Of a stretch of 64,000 nt of DNA, positions 16,982-26,500 are shown piece after piece. Numbering within the stretch: the first letter of the stretch is position 1; each line of letters opens with the position of its first letter. Made by a program: the position numbers and the translations under genes. Source of the DNA: Duganella margarita (lineage in GTDB: Bacteria > Pseudomonadota > Gammaproteobacteria > Burkholderiales > Burkholderiaceae_D). The DNA lies in assembly GCF_009857535.1 (NCBI RefSeq), contig NZ_WWCS01000011.1, forward strand, positions 62,001 through 126,000, read 5' to 3'. The notes under the pieces are model-generated. The model worked only from the letters and a program-made list of their open reading frames with translations. It was not told the origin of the DNA and searched no databases.

Positions 16982-17034
16982 CAAGGCCGGGCGGGCGGAG
17001 TAGAATCAGGCTCCCCCTGTTCGCGAGCCGCGCC

Positions 17035-17460
17035 ATGCCCCGTGCCCTGCCCTTCCTCATCCGCAAAGAGTGCCCGCCCGGCGCCTGCGTGTGCGGGCGC
17101 GATGCATTGCTCGACGCCTGGGAGCGGGAATCGGACGACGCCGATATCCGCATACTTCAGCTCACGCGTGAGGAAGAAAAGAAGCTGATCGCCGCCATCG
17201 AAAACCTCGCCACCTACGAAGATCTGGGCCGCATCAAGCGCCGCCTGGAAGAACTGCTGGGCATCATGCTGACCATCACGCCATCGGCGCGCGGCGTCAG
17301 CACGGTGATGGGCCTGTCGATCAAACTGGCGGAGAAGCCCGGCCTGTGCCGCAAAACGCACGAGGCCTTGCCGGCCGCGCTACGCCGCTGCTTCCGCAGC
17401 AAGCCGGACATCGTCTACGCGTTACTGAATGCCGGCGACCTGCTGGCCGCCGACGACTAG
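17035..17460 (+). CDS. Conserved hypothetical with CPPGACVC motif
   Basis: A 141-aa protein. The start reads MPRALPFLIRKECPPGACVC, placing four cysteine-region residues close together (Cys13, Cys18, Cys20), a possible metal-binding or redox site. A charged helix (REEEKKLIAAIENL) and an Arg/Lys-rich C-terminal part follow. I recall similar start motifs in unnamed betaproteobacterial proteins but know no function. ATG 17035 is chosen since the longer frame to 16819 overlaps the topoisomerase gene. Its TAG stop (17458-17460) interlocks with the TAG stop of the opposite gene (CTAG). Confidence 0.7.
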   Translation: MPRALPFLIRKECPPGACVCGRDALLDAWERESDDADIRILQLTREEEKKLIAAIENLATYEDLGRIKRRLEELLGIMLTITPSARGVSTVMGLSIKLAEKPGLCRKTHEALPAALRRCFRSKPDIVYALLNAGDLLAADD

Positions 17461-18515
17461 TCGGTATGGAATTCGCTGGCGTTGACAAATAAATCCCACG
17501 CCGCGATAAACAGCGCCGCCACCACCGGACCGATGACAAAGCCGTTCAGGCCAAACAGCGCCATGCCGCCGACGGTGGACAGCAGCACCACATAATCCGG
17601 CATCTTGGTGTCCTGTCCCACCAGTACCGGCCGCAGGAAATTGTCCACCAGACCGATCACGAACACGCCGAACACGGCCAGCGTGACGCCCTGCCACACG
17701 GAACCCGTGGCCAGGAAGTAGATCGCCACCGGCGCCCAGACGATGGCCGCACCCACCGCCGGCAACAGCGACAGGAACGCCATCAATACACCCCACAGCA
17801 CCGGCGCGCTCACGTCCAGGAACCAGAAAATCAGGCCACCCAAGGCGCCTTGCGCGATGGCGACCAGGATATTGCCCTTGACCGTGGCGCGGATCACCGT
17901 GGTGAAGTTCTGGAACAGCCGCTGCTTGTACTTGCGGCCCAGCGGCACCGCCTCGCGGATGCGCTTGGCCAGCTTGTCGCCGTCGCGCAGCAGGAAGAAC
18001 AACAGGTACAGCATGATGCACAGGCCGGTCAGGAAATCGAAGGTGTACAGGCCAGCATTGATGGCGCGCGTGGCCACTTCCTTGCTCACTTGCGACGCCG
18101 CTTCGGTGAGCTTGGCCTGCAAATATTCGAGGCTGGTCAGATGGAAGCGGTCCAGCAGCGACACCAGCCAGTTCGGCAGCGCCGCCATCAGCTTATTGAA
18201 GAACATGGCGACGGTGATTTCACCCGACTGCACCATCTGCACCACGGCAGCAGCCTGATTCACGATCGAGATCGACACCAGTGTCAGCGGCAGGATGACG
18301 ATCACCACAATCAGCAGCAGCGTCAGTATGGCGGCCAGGCCGGCGCGGTTGCGGGTGCGCTGCAACAGCCAGCGGTAAATCGGCGCGAACAGGATGGCCA
18401 ATACCACACCCCAGAAAATGGCGCCGCCATACGGCGCGAGTATCCAGATGAAGCCGATGGTGACTAACGCCAGCAGGGCAAGGAATACTTTTTGTTGGAA
18501 TGAGAACTGGGGCAT
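17457..18515 (-). CDS. AI-2E/PerM family membrane transporter
   Basis: A 352-aa polytopic membrane protein of the AI-2E (PerM/TqsA/YdiK) family. Hydrophobic segments occur near residues 7-45 (FLALLALVTIGFIWILAPYG), 55-80 and from ~205 to the end. Between them is the family's amphipathic middle region (LVSLLDRFHLTSLEYLQ). The motif LGGLIFWFLDVSAPVLWGVL and VDNFLRPVLVG are characteristic. The family exports signals or ions in different members, so the substrate cannot be given. ATG 18515 is preferred; TTG 18530 would overlap the def stop by 4 bp. Confidence 0.85.
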   Translation of the reverse strand: MPQFSFQQKVFLALLALVTIGFIWILAPYGGAIFWGVVLAILFAPIYRWLLQRTRNRAGLAAILTLLLIVVIVILPLTLVSISIVNQAAAVVQMVQSGEITVAMFFNKLMAALPNWLVSLLDRFHLTSLEYLQAKLTEAASQVSKEVATRAINAGLYTFDFLTGLCIMLYLLFFLLRDGDKLAKRIREAVPLGRKYKQRLFQNFTTVIRATVKGNILVAIAQGALGGLIFWFLDVSAPVLWGVLMAFLSLLPAVGAAIVWAPVAIYFLATGSVWQGVTLAVFGVFVIGLVDNFLRPVLVGQDTKMPDYVVLLSTVGGMALFGLNGFVIGPVVAALFIAAWDLFVNASEFHTD

Positions 18516-18526
18516 CGGCGGCGCGC

Positions 18527-19063
18527 TCAATCGTCGTCGTTAGGATCGAGGTCGGGGAACATCACCTCGGTGAAGCCGAACTTGGAGAAGTCCTTGATGC
18601 GCATCGGGTACAGCTTGCCCAGCAGGTGATCCACTTCGTGCTGCACCACGCGTGCGTGGAAGCCGTCGACGTCACGCTTGATCGGCTGCTGGTGTTCATC
18701 CACGCCTTCATAACGCAGCTTGACGTAGCGCGGCACGCTGCCGCGCAGGCCAGGCACCGACAGACAGCCTTCAAAGCCCTCTTCCATCTCGTCCGACAGC
18801 GGCGTGAGGATCGGATTGATTAATACCGTTTCCGGCACCTGCGGCGCATCCGGATAGCGCGCGTTCTGCTTGAAGCCGAAAATCACCAGTTGCAGGTTGA
18901 CGCCGATCTGCGGCGCCGCCAGCCCGGCGCCATTGGCCGCGTGCATGGTGTCGAACATATCGGCGATCAGCTCTTTCATCGCCGGCGTATCGAACTCGGC
19001 CACCGGTTCGGCCACGCGCAGCAGGCGCGGATCGCCCATCTTCAGGATTTCTCTTACGGTCAT
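18527..19063 (-). CDS. def: Peptide deformylase
   Basis: A 178-aa metalloenzyme that removes the N-formyl group from nascent proteins. All three family motifs are present: GAGLAAPQIG (residues 45-54), EGCLSVPGLRG with the metal-binding Cys, and QHEVDHLLG with the HExDH metal ligands and catalytic Glu. ATG 19063 overlaps the galU TGA (ATGA) and has GGGAG upstream. It sits at the end of the smc-zipA-ligA-galU-def run. The usual partner fmt is not adjacent, so this may be a second deformylase; the window cannot show that. Confidence 0.95.
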   Translation of the reverse strand: MTVREILKMGDPRLLRVAEPVAEFDTPAMKELIADMFDTMHAANGAGLAAPQIGVNLQLVIFGFKQNARYPDAPQVPETVLINPILTPLSDEMEEGFEGCLSVPGLRGSVPRYVKLRYEGVDEHQQPIKRDVDGFHARVVQHEVDHLLGKLYPMRIKDFSKFGFTEVMFPDLDPNDDD

Positions 19064-19959
19064 CGCGTTTCTCCCTTGATATCGCACTGTATCTGGCGCA
19101 GGAACTCGCAGTATTCGTCGCCCGTTTCCAAATGCTTGAGGCCCATCGCGGTGGTGGCCTTCAGGTAGCCCAGCTTGGAGCCGCAATCGTAGCGCGTGCC
19201 GTCGTAGCGGTAGGCTAGCACACGCTCGTCCTTCATCAGCGCGGCGATGCCGTCGGTCAGCTGGATCTCGCCGCCGGCGCCCTTGCCGATATTTTCCAGG
19301 TAGCTGAAGATGCGGCCCGTGAGCACATAGCGTCCCACCACCGCCAGCGTGGACGGCGCCACTTCCGGCATCGGTTTCTCGACGATGCCATGCACCTGTT
19401 CCAGCTTCGGCTGGTAAGCGCTGGCGCTGACGATGCCGTATTGGCGCGTCGCCGCGCGCGGCACGTCCTGCACCGCCAGGATGCTGGACTGCTCGCGTTC
19501 ATACACATCGGCCATCTGCGCCAGCACCGGCTTGACGCCGTCGACGGTGTCCATGAAGTCATCGGCCAGCAGCACCGCAAACGGTTCGTCGCCCACCACC
19601 GGCCGCGCGCACAGCACCGCGTGGCCGAGGCCCAGCGGCGCCGACTGACGGATGTAGATGCAGTTGATATGTTTGGGAATGACGTTCTGCACCAGGTCCA
19701 GCAGCACGCGCTTGTTGGCCGCCTCCAGTTCCGCTTCGAGTTCATAGGCGGTGTCGAAATGGTCCTCGATGGCGCGCTTGTTACGGCCGGTGATGAACAC
19801 CATCTCGGTGATGCCGGCCGCCACCGCCTCTTCCACCGCGTACTGAATCAGCGGCTTATCGACGATGGGCAGCATCTCTTTAGGCTGCGCCTTGGTGGCA
19901 GGGAGAAAACGGCTGCCGAGACCAGCAACCGGGAAAACTGCTTTTCTTATTTTGGTCAT
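19060..19959 (-). CDS. galU: UTP-glucose-1-phosphate uridylyltransferase
   Basis: A 299-aa enzyme making UDP-glucose from UTP and glucose-1-phosphate for envelope polysaccharides and galactose metabolism. The nucleotide-binding start MTKIRKAVFPVAGLGSRFLP, the motif ATKAQPKEMLPIVDKPLIQY (shown to its core) and the VLLADDFMD sugar-nucleotide metal site are intact. VEKPMPEVAPS and GGEIQLTDGI are family signatures. ATG 19959 begins 1 bp after the ligA stop. The 3' end overlaps def by 4 bp. The length is normal for GalU. Confidence 0.95.
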   Translation of the reverse strand: MTKIRKAVFPVAGLGSRFLPATKAQPKEMLPIVDKPLIQYAVEEAVAAGITEMVFITGRNKRAIEDHFDTAYELEAELEAANKRVLLDLVQNVIPKHINCIYIRQSAPLGLGHAVLCARPVVGDEPFAVLLADDFMDTVDGVKPVLAQMADVYEREQSSILAVQDVPRAATRQYGIVSASAYQPKLEQVHGIVEKPMPEVAPSTLAVVGRYVLTGRIFSYLENIGKGAGGEIQLTDGIAALMKDERVLAYRYDGTRYDCGSKLGYLKATTAMGLKHLETGDEYCEFLRQIQCDIKGETR

Positions 19960-19960
19960 G

Positions 19961-22300
19961 TTATTTTTGTGCGAGGAGTTCGAGCAGGCCGGCTTCGTCG
20001 AGAATGGTGACTTCCAGCTCTTGCGCTTTGGCCAGCTTGCTGCCGGCGTCTGCGCCGGCAACCAAATAGTGTGTTTTTTTCGAGACCGAACCGGAGATCT
20101 TGCCGCCTTCCGCTTCAATCAGCGCGGCGGCCTGGTCGCGGCCCATATTCGGCAGGGTGCCGGTCAATACAAAGGTTTTGCCGGTCAGGTGGCCTTCCGC
20201 CGCCACGGTTTCCGGCAGTTGCGCCAGCAGGTCGTTGCGCAGCAGGTGCAGCGCCTTGACTTGCGCGCGGTTGGCCGGTTCCGACATCCACGCCTGCAGC
20301 GCATCAGACACCGCAGCCGGCAGGCCGAAGACGTTGAACACCTGCAGGTAGGCCAGCGCTTCCAGCGTCACGCCTTCCTCCACCAGCTGCTTGCTGCGTG
20401 GTTCCGTCAATTTGGGAATCGCCAGCGCCGCCATCAGCTTGACCGGGTCCAGCTTCTCGCGCAGCTTGGCGCTTGGCGGATGCTCGTCTTTCGGCGCCAC
20501 GCCGGCGGCCAGCAAAGCGTCGATAGCCTCCTGGTTTTTCTCTTCGGCAAAGAAGTCGGCGATCGACTCGGCCACGGTGCCGCCGATATCCGGCAGCACG
20601 CGCAGCAGCGCGGCCGGCACGCGGCGGATCAGGTCAAAGCGGCCCAGCCACTCGGCCAGCGTCTTGGCGGTGGACTCGCCGACATGGCGGATGCCCAGTG
20701 CGAACAGCAGGCGCTCCAGTGGCGGGTTCTTGCTGGCAGCGATGGCTTCTAGCAGATTGTCGGCCCACTTGGTGGCGATCTTGCCCTTGGCGACCGTCTC
20801 CGGCGTCGTGCCATCGCGTTCGTCGGCAAGGCGCTTCATTTCCAGCAGGTCTTCCAGCTTCAGCGAATACAGGTCGGCCACGCGCTGCACCTTGCCCCAT
20901 TCAACCAGGCTGTCGATGTAGCGATCGCCCAGGCCTTCGATGTCCATCATGCGGCGGCCGGCGAAGTGGCGAATGGCTTCCTTGCGCTGCGCGGAGCAGA
21001 ACAGGCCACCGGAGCAGCGCGCAATCGCCTCGCCCTCTTCGCGCACCACGTGCGAGCCGCACACCGGGCAGGTTTTCGGCAGCACGTACTGTGCCGGCTC
21101 CGGCGTTGGACGACGCTCCAGCACCACCGCCAGCACTTCCGGAATCACGTCGCCGGCGCGCCGCACAATGACGGTGTCGCCAACGCGCACGTCCTTGCGG
21201 CGCACTTCGTCTTCATTGTGCAGCGTGGCGTTGGTGACATTGACGCCACCGACGAACACGGATGCCAGCCGCGCCACCGGCGTAATCGCGCCGGTGCGGC
21301 CGACCTGCACTTCGATCGCCTGCACGATGGTCAGCGCTTCTTCTGCCGGGAATTTATGCGCCAGTGCGAAACGCGGCGCGCGCGAGACGAAGCCCAGCGT
21401 GCGCTGGTCGGCCAGCAGATTGGCCTTGTAGACCACGCCATCAATCTCGTACGGCATGGTCGGGCGGGCGTCGCCGATCTGTTTGTAGTACGCCATCAGG
21501 CCATCGTAGCCGCGCACCAGCGAGGCTTCCTTTGCCACCGGCAGGCCAAGCTGGCGATACCAGTCCAGCAGCGCGGAGTGCGACAGCGGCATCTCGGCGC
21601 CTTCCAGCGCGCCGACGCCATAGGCGAAGAAACTCAGCTTGCGCGAGGCGGTGATACGCGAATCCAGTTGGCGCAAGCTGCCCGCCGCCGCGTTACGCGG
21701 ATTGGCGAATTCCTTCTGGCCCGCTTCGCGCTGGCGCGCATTCAACGCTTCAAAGTCGCGCTTGAACATCAGCACCTCGCCGCGCACATCGAGGATAGCG
21801 GGCGGGTTGGCGGTCTTCAGGCGCAAGGGGATGCTGCGAATGGTGCGGATATTGGCGGTAACGTCCTCGCCGGTGTAGCCGTCGCCGCGCGTGGCCGCCT
21901 GCACCAGCAGGCCGTCGATGTAGCGCAGGTTGATGGCCAGGCCGTCATACTTTACTTCGGCCGCATATTCGACCAGTGCCGCCGTGTCGAGACCTTCGCG
22001 CACGCGACGGTCGAAATTCTCGATATCCTCGTCGCTGAAGCCGTTGTTCAGCGACAGCATCGGAACCGTGTGTGTGACCTGCTCAAACTGCGGCAGCGGC
22101 GCCGCGCCTACCCGCTTGGTCGGCGAGTCGGGCAGCGCCAGCTCCGGGTGTTCTTCTTCCAGCTTTTGCAGCGCGATAAACAGCTTGTCGTACTCCGCGT
22201 CCGGGATGGTGGGCGCGTCTTCCACATGATAAGCGTGCAAATGCCGGTTCAGCTCCGCGCTGAGTTGCTCGATGCGCGTTTTAAAATCTACTTCCGTCAT
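19961..22300 (-). CDS. ligA: NAD+-dependent DNA ligase with extra helix-hairpin-helix-like segment
   Basis: A 779-aa ligase that seals nicks during replication and repair. The N-terminal Ia and adenylation domains carry the active-site Lys in VKYDGLAINLRY. OB-fold and a four-Cys zinc finger (CPVCGSHVV ... CSGGLFCSA) follow, then HhH repeats (ALGIRHVGESTAKTLAE ... IGGTVAESIADFF) and a BRCT domain at ~704-779 (LTGKTFVLTGTLPNMGRDQ). It is ~100 residues longer than E. coli LigA (671). The excess lies between HhH and BRCT and looks like a second, diverged HhH copy (ALAIPKLTEPRSKQLVE ... LPAAVSDALQAWM). It starts 12 bp after zipA. Confidence 0.95.
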   Translation of the reverse strand: MTEVDFKTRIEQLSAELNRHLHAYHVEDAPTIPDAEYDKLFIALQKLEEEHPELALPDSPTKRVGAAPLPQFEQVTHTVPMLSLNNGFSDEDIENFDRRVREGLDTAALVEYAAEVKYDGLAINLRYIDGLLVQAATRGDGYTGEDVTANIRTIRSIPLRLKTANPPAILDVRGEVLMFKRDFEALNARQREAGQKEFANPRNAAAGSLRQLDSRITASRKLSFFAYGVGALEGAEMPLSHSALLDWYRQLGLPVAKEASLVRGYDGLMAYYKQIGDARPTMPYEIDGVVYKANLLADQRTLGFVSRAPRFALAHKFPAEEALTIVQAIEVQVGRTGAITPVARLASVFVGGVNVTNATLHNEDEVRRKDVRVGDTVIVRRAGDVIPEVLAVVLERRPTPEPAQYVLPKTCPVCGSHVVREEGEAIARCSGGLFCSAQRKEAIRHFAGRRMMDIEGLGDRYIDSLVEWGKVQRVADLYSLKLEDLLEMKRLADERDGTTPETVAKGKIATKWADNLLEAIAASKNPPLERLLFALGIRHVGESTAKTLAEWLGRFDLIRRVPAALLRVLPDIGGTVAESIADFFAEEKNQEAIDALLAAGVAPKDEHPPSAKLREKLDPVKLMAALAIPKLTEPRSKQLVEEGVTLEALAYLQVFNVFGLPAAVSDALQAWMSEPANRAQVKALHLLRNDLLAQLPETVAAEGHLTGKTFVLTGTLPNMGRDQAAALIEAEGGKISGSVSKKTHYLVAGADAGSKLAKAQELEVTILDEAGLLELLAQK

Positions 22301-22312
22301 TACCTGACCTTC

Positions 22313-23500
22313 TTAGCTGAACAAACGCATCGCGCGGGTGGAACCGGCGGGAATATCCGCATCGTTCATCTCGGCGTAGAAATCCTGCACCTGGCCGGCG
22401 ATCTCGGTCAGAGCCGCATCCGACAGCGGCTGGTTGTAATCGTCGACGATGGTGCCGTCCAGACGTGCCATCAGACCCTTGGCGCAAGCGACCATGGCGC
22501 CGAAGCCGTCGCGCGCCGGCGCCACGCATGGCACGTCGAGCAGCAGCGTCAGACGCGCGGTGGTTTCCTCGGCCGGCGTCACATTGGTCGACAGCGAGAA
22601 CAGGAAGCCGCCCTCACCGTCCGGCATCACGAAGCGGCCATCCGGACGCAGGTCGAAGCCTTGCTTCTCCAGCGCGCCGATCAGCGTGTTGATGGCCCAC
22701 GGCGCGCCGTTCGATTGCAGGTTGACGCCCAGCTGCGCATCGTGACCGGCGACAAAGCGGTGCAGGTTGCGGGCCTCGGCCATCACTTCGATCATGTCGG
22801 GAATTTGCGGCTCGGCGCCGATTTCGTCGGCCATGGCGCGCAGGCGCGTTACCAGTTCCGAGTATTCCAGTTCGTTCAGCGCGGTGCTGCGGCTGGCCAG
22901 CTGCACGCCGCCCTGCAGTTCGGTATAGACGCCGCCGTGGGCAACCGGCTCCCAGTCGCCGCTGACTGCCTTGCCAATGTAGTGCACCGGCTTGCTGCCG
23001 ACCATGCGCAGCGTCTGCAGCACCGGCAGCAGCTTGTCGCCGCGCGCCGGGGCTTCCAGCGCCAGCGGCAGCAGGCAGTCGATCAGCGGATCGACCAAGG
23101 CCGTGGCCTGTTCCGCCGCCGCAGCCGATGCCGCATTGGCGCGCGCCGCCAGTTCCTCTTCGCTCACGCTCAGCAGTGCGCCATCGTCACTGGTGAAGTC
23201 CGCCGCCAGCGCGCCGAGCGCCGCAGCGGCAGCCGATGCTTCGCCGCCGGCGACGCCGGGGACGGCGCTGTCCAGCGAGAAGCTTGGCTCCTGGCGCGCA
23301 TGCGGTGCGGCAGGGTTGGTTGCTGTCGGCGCCAGCTGCGGTTCTTCGCCGCCGGTGCGCATCAGTACATCATCATGGTCGGTCGAGAAAGCGCGTTCCA
23401 CGCTTTTCTTGGCCTTGTATTCCTGGATTTTGTTGTATGTGAAGACGCCGGCGATAAACACGCCGGCGGCTGCGAGTAAGCTGATTTGAAGGTCTGTCAT
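22313..23500 (-). CDS. zipA: Cell division protein ZipA homolog
   Basis: A 395-aa divisome protein that tethers FtsZ to the inner membrane. An N-terminal membrane anchor (ISLLAAAGVFIAGVFTY, ~5-22) is followed by a basic stretch, an Ala/Pro/Glu-rich linker to ~160, and a C-terminal FtsZ-binding domain (LDVPCVAPARDGFGAM, KGLMARLDGTIVDDYNQPL). This C-terminal signature is the ZipA_C pattern. ATG 23500 overlaps the smc stop (ATGA). The smc-zipA-ligA order is common in betaproteobacteria and supports the call. Confidence 0.88.
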   Translation of the reverse strand: MTDLQISLLAAAGVFIAGVFTYNKIQEYKAKKSVERAFSTDHDDVLMRTGGEEPQLAPTATNPAAPHARQEPSFSLDSAVPGVAGGEASAAAAALGALAADFTSDDGALLSVSEEELAARANAASAAAAEQATALVDPLIDCLLPLALEAPARGDKLLPVLQTLRMVGSKPVHYIGKAVSGDWEPVAHGGVYTELQGGVQLASRSTALNELEYSELVTRLRAMADEIGAEPQIPDMIEVMAEARNLHRFVAGHDAQLGVNLQSNGAPWAINTLIGALEKQGFDLRPDGRFVMPDGEGGFLFSLSTNVTPAEETTARLTLLLDVPCVAPARDGFGAMVACAKGLMARLDGTIVDDYNQPLSDAALTEIAGQVQDFYAEMNDADIPAGSTRAMRLFS

Positions 23501-26500
23501 GCTGCTTGTGCCTCGGAAGCGAAGTTTGCGGCGGATTCCATATCCACCGCCACGATGCGCGATACACCCTGCTCTTGCATCGTCACACCGATCAGTTGAT
23601 TGGCCATCTCCATCGCAATCTTGTTGTGCGAGATGAAGAGGAATTGAGTATGTTCGGACATGCGCTTGACCATGCGGCAGAATCGCTCGGTATTGGCGTC
23701 GTCCAGCGGCGCGTCCACCTCGTCGAGCAGGCAGAATGGCGCGGGATTCAGGCGGAACATGGAGAACACCAGCGCGGTGGCGGTCAGCGCTTTCTCGCCA
23801 CCGGACAGCAGGTGGATGGTGGCGTTCTTCTTGCCCGGCGGCTGGGCCATGACCTGCACGCCGGAGTCCAGGATTTCGTCGCCCGTCATAATCAGCTTGG
23901 CCTGGCCGCCGCCGAACAGGATCGGGAACAGTTCGGAGAAATGGCCGTTGACGCGGTCGAAGGTGTCCTGCAGCAGGTCGCGGGTTTCCTTGTCGATCCG
24001 CGCAATCGCGTCTTCCAGCGTGTTGATCGCCTCCGTCAGATCCGCGTTCTGCGAATCGAGGAAGTTCTTGCGCTCGGACGCCGTCGCCAGCTCGTCCAGC
24101 GCCGCCAGGTTGACGGCGCCCAGCAGCGAAATGGCGTTGGTCAGGCGCGTCACCTCGCCTTGCAGGTAGGACGCCTTCATCTCTGGATGCAGCTTCTCCG
24201 ACAGCGCCGCCTCGTCGGCCTGCACCTCGGCCAGCTGCGCGGCAAACTGCTCCTGGTTCAGGCGCGCGGCCTGCTCCTTGAGCTGCATTTCCATGATCTT
24301 GTCGCGCTGCGGTTGCAACGCGCGCTCGGTCGACATGCGGCCTTCCTCGAACAGGCGCAGTTGCTGCGCGATCTGATCGAGTTCGTGGCGCGCGTCGGAC
24401 AGCGCCTTCTCTTGCGCCGTGCGGCGGTCCAGCAGCTCCTGCAGACCATCGCTGGTTTCGCCGGACTCCAGTTCTTCCAGCTCCATGCGGCCCGATTCCA
24501 GGCTCTCCGTCACCTGCGCCACCTGCGCGTTGGCGGTGGCGATATTGCGGCGGAATTCCTCGATCTTGCTGCGCTGGGTCTTCTCGGCGAACTGCACTTC
24601 CTGCGCGGCGCGTTCCAGATCGCGCAAGGCCTGGCGGGCATCGGCCAGGCGCTGCTCCTTCTGCATAAAGTCGGTCTGGCCGTCTTCGTGCGTGCCTTGC
24701 AGGTTGCCGAGCTCCATATCCAGCTGCTCGAACTTTTCTTCCGACTCCAGCTTGACCTGGGTTTGCTCTTCTTCCTGCGCGGTGATCTCGGCCAGATCGG
24801 CTTCGATCTGCGTGCTGCGCTGGTTGAAGCGCGCTTCCACCTCGGACAGTTTCATCACCTCCAGCTGCATCGTGTGTACCGACTGCTGCAGGCTTTGCAG
24901 CTTGGCGCGGTACTCGGTCAGGCGGCGCGTCAGGTCCGATAAGGCGGCGTCCGCGCGCACCGAGCGCGAACGCGCCTCGTCAGCCAGCATCTGCTGCGCG
25001 CGCAGCTGTTTGGTGATGTTGTCGATTTCCTGCTGGCGTCCCAGCATGCCATCCTGCTCGGAGTCAGCGGCGTAGAAACGCACGCTGCCCTGGGTGATGA
25101 CGTGGCCTTGCCGCGTGATGATGCTGCCGCCGGCCGGCAGCTTGCCGCGATCGGCAAACGCTTCGGCCGCGTCTTCGGCGAAATAGACGTTGTGCAGCCA
25201 GTCCTGCAGCAAACCGCGCAGCCCTGGGTCGTTCAGCTTCAGCAGATTCAGGAAAGGCTTGAGGCCCGGCGCTTCCACCGGCGCCGGGGGCACGGCGGTG
25301 GACGGCGCAAACAGCGCCAGCTTGGCCGGCGGCGCATCGCTGAAGAAGGCCTTGGCCCAGTCGATATTCGACATCTGCAGCGCGGAGGTGCGCTCGCGCA
25401 GCACCGATTCCAGCGCCTGCTCCCAGCCTGCTTCGATGTTCAGTTTTTGCCATAAGCGCGGCAGCGATTCCAGCTCGTGCTTTTGCAGCCACGGCGTGAC
25501 CTTGCCCTGGGTTTGCACGCGTTCCTGCAACTGGCGCAGCGCATTCAGACGCGCTTCCAGCTGCGCGTTGGCGGCGGTTTCGGCGTTGACCTGCTGCTGC
25601 GCGTCCTGGCGTTCCTGTTCCAGCCTGGGCTGCTGCTCCAGCGCTTCTTCCAGCACGAAGTTCTGCTCTTCCAGCGCCTGCTGCTTCTCTTCCAGCTGCA
25701 TGCGCAGGTTGGACAGGTGCGAGCTGTCCGGCAGACTCAAACCGTTTTTCTCCTGCTGCAAACGCTCGCGCCGCACGGCCAGGCCGTTGAGGATGTTGTT
25801 GGCGTTGCGCTGGTGCGCGGACTCCAGCTCCAGCTGTTGCTGCGCTTGCATAATGCGGGCGCGCGACTCGGTGCTCAGCGTCTGCGCTTCCTTCCACGCC
25901 TGCTCCAGCATCGGCAGCGACTCGGCCTTTTGCTCGGCCATCATCTGCGCCTCTTCCACCTTGGCGCCCAGTTCTTCCAGCGAGAATTCGGCTTCCGCAA
26001 TCTGCTCGCCGTATTCGCTGGACTGGCGCTGCCACTGGTCGCGCTGCGCGGTCAGCGCCGCCAGTTGCGATTGCAGGCGCGTGCGCGATTCGAGCGCGAA
26101 CTTGATCTTGGCTTCCAGGCTGCCGATTTCGGCGTTGGTCTGATACAGCGCGCCTTGTGCGGTGTGCAGACGGTCGCCGGCGGCAAAGTGCGACTGGCGC
26201 ATCTGCTCCAGCGACAGTTCGACGTTGCGCAACTTGGCGGTCTGCTCTTCCAGATCGTTCTGTGCCTGCTCGACTTCGCGGAAGTATTTTTTCTGCTCGT
26301 TCTCGGCTTCCACCTTGCGCAGCAGCCAAAGCAGCTTTTGCTTCTCTTCCTGGTCGGCTTGCAGCTGGTGGAACTTGGTCGCCACGGCGGCCTGGCCTTC
26401 CAGCTTCTCCAGATTGGAATTCAGTTCGCGCAGAATGTCTTCGACGCGCAGCAGGTTCTCGCGCGTGTCGTGCAGGCGGTTTTCGGTTTCCCTGCGACGT

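Noticed and set aside
16819..17034. In-frame upstream extension of the CPPGACVC gene
   Set aside because: It would overlap the topoisomerase IB coding region and shows Arg-rich shadow composition.
20966..23479. 837-aa open frame antisense to ligA and zipA
   Set aside because: It has the Arg/Gln/His-rich composition of shadow frames and crosses two strongly supported genes.
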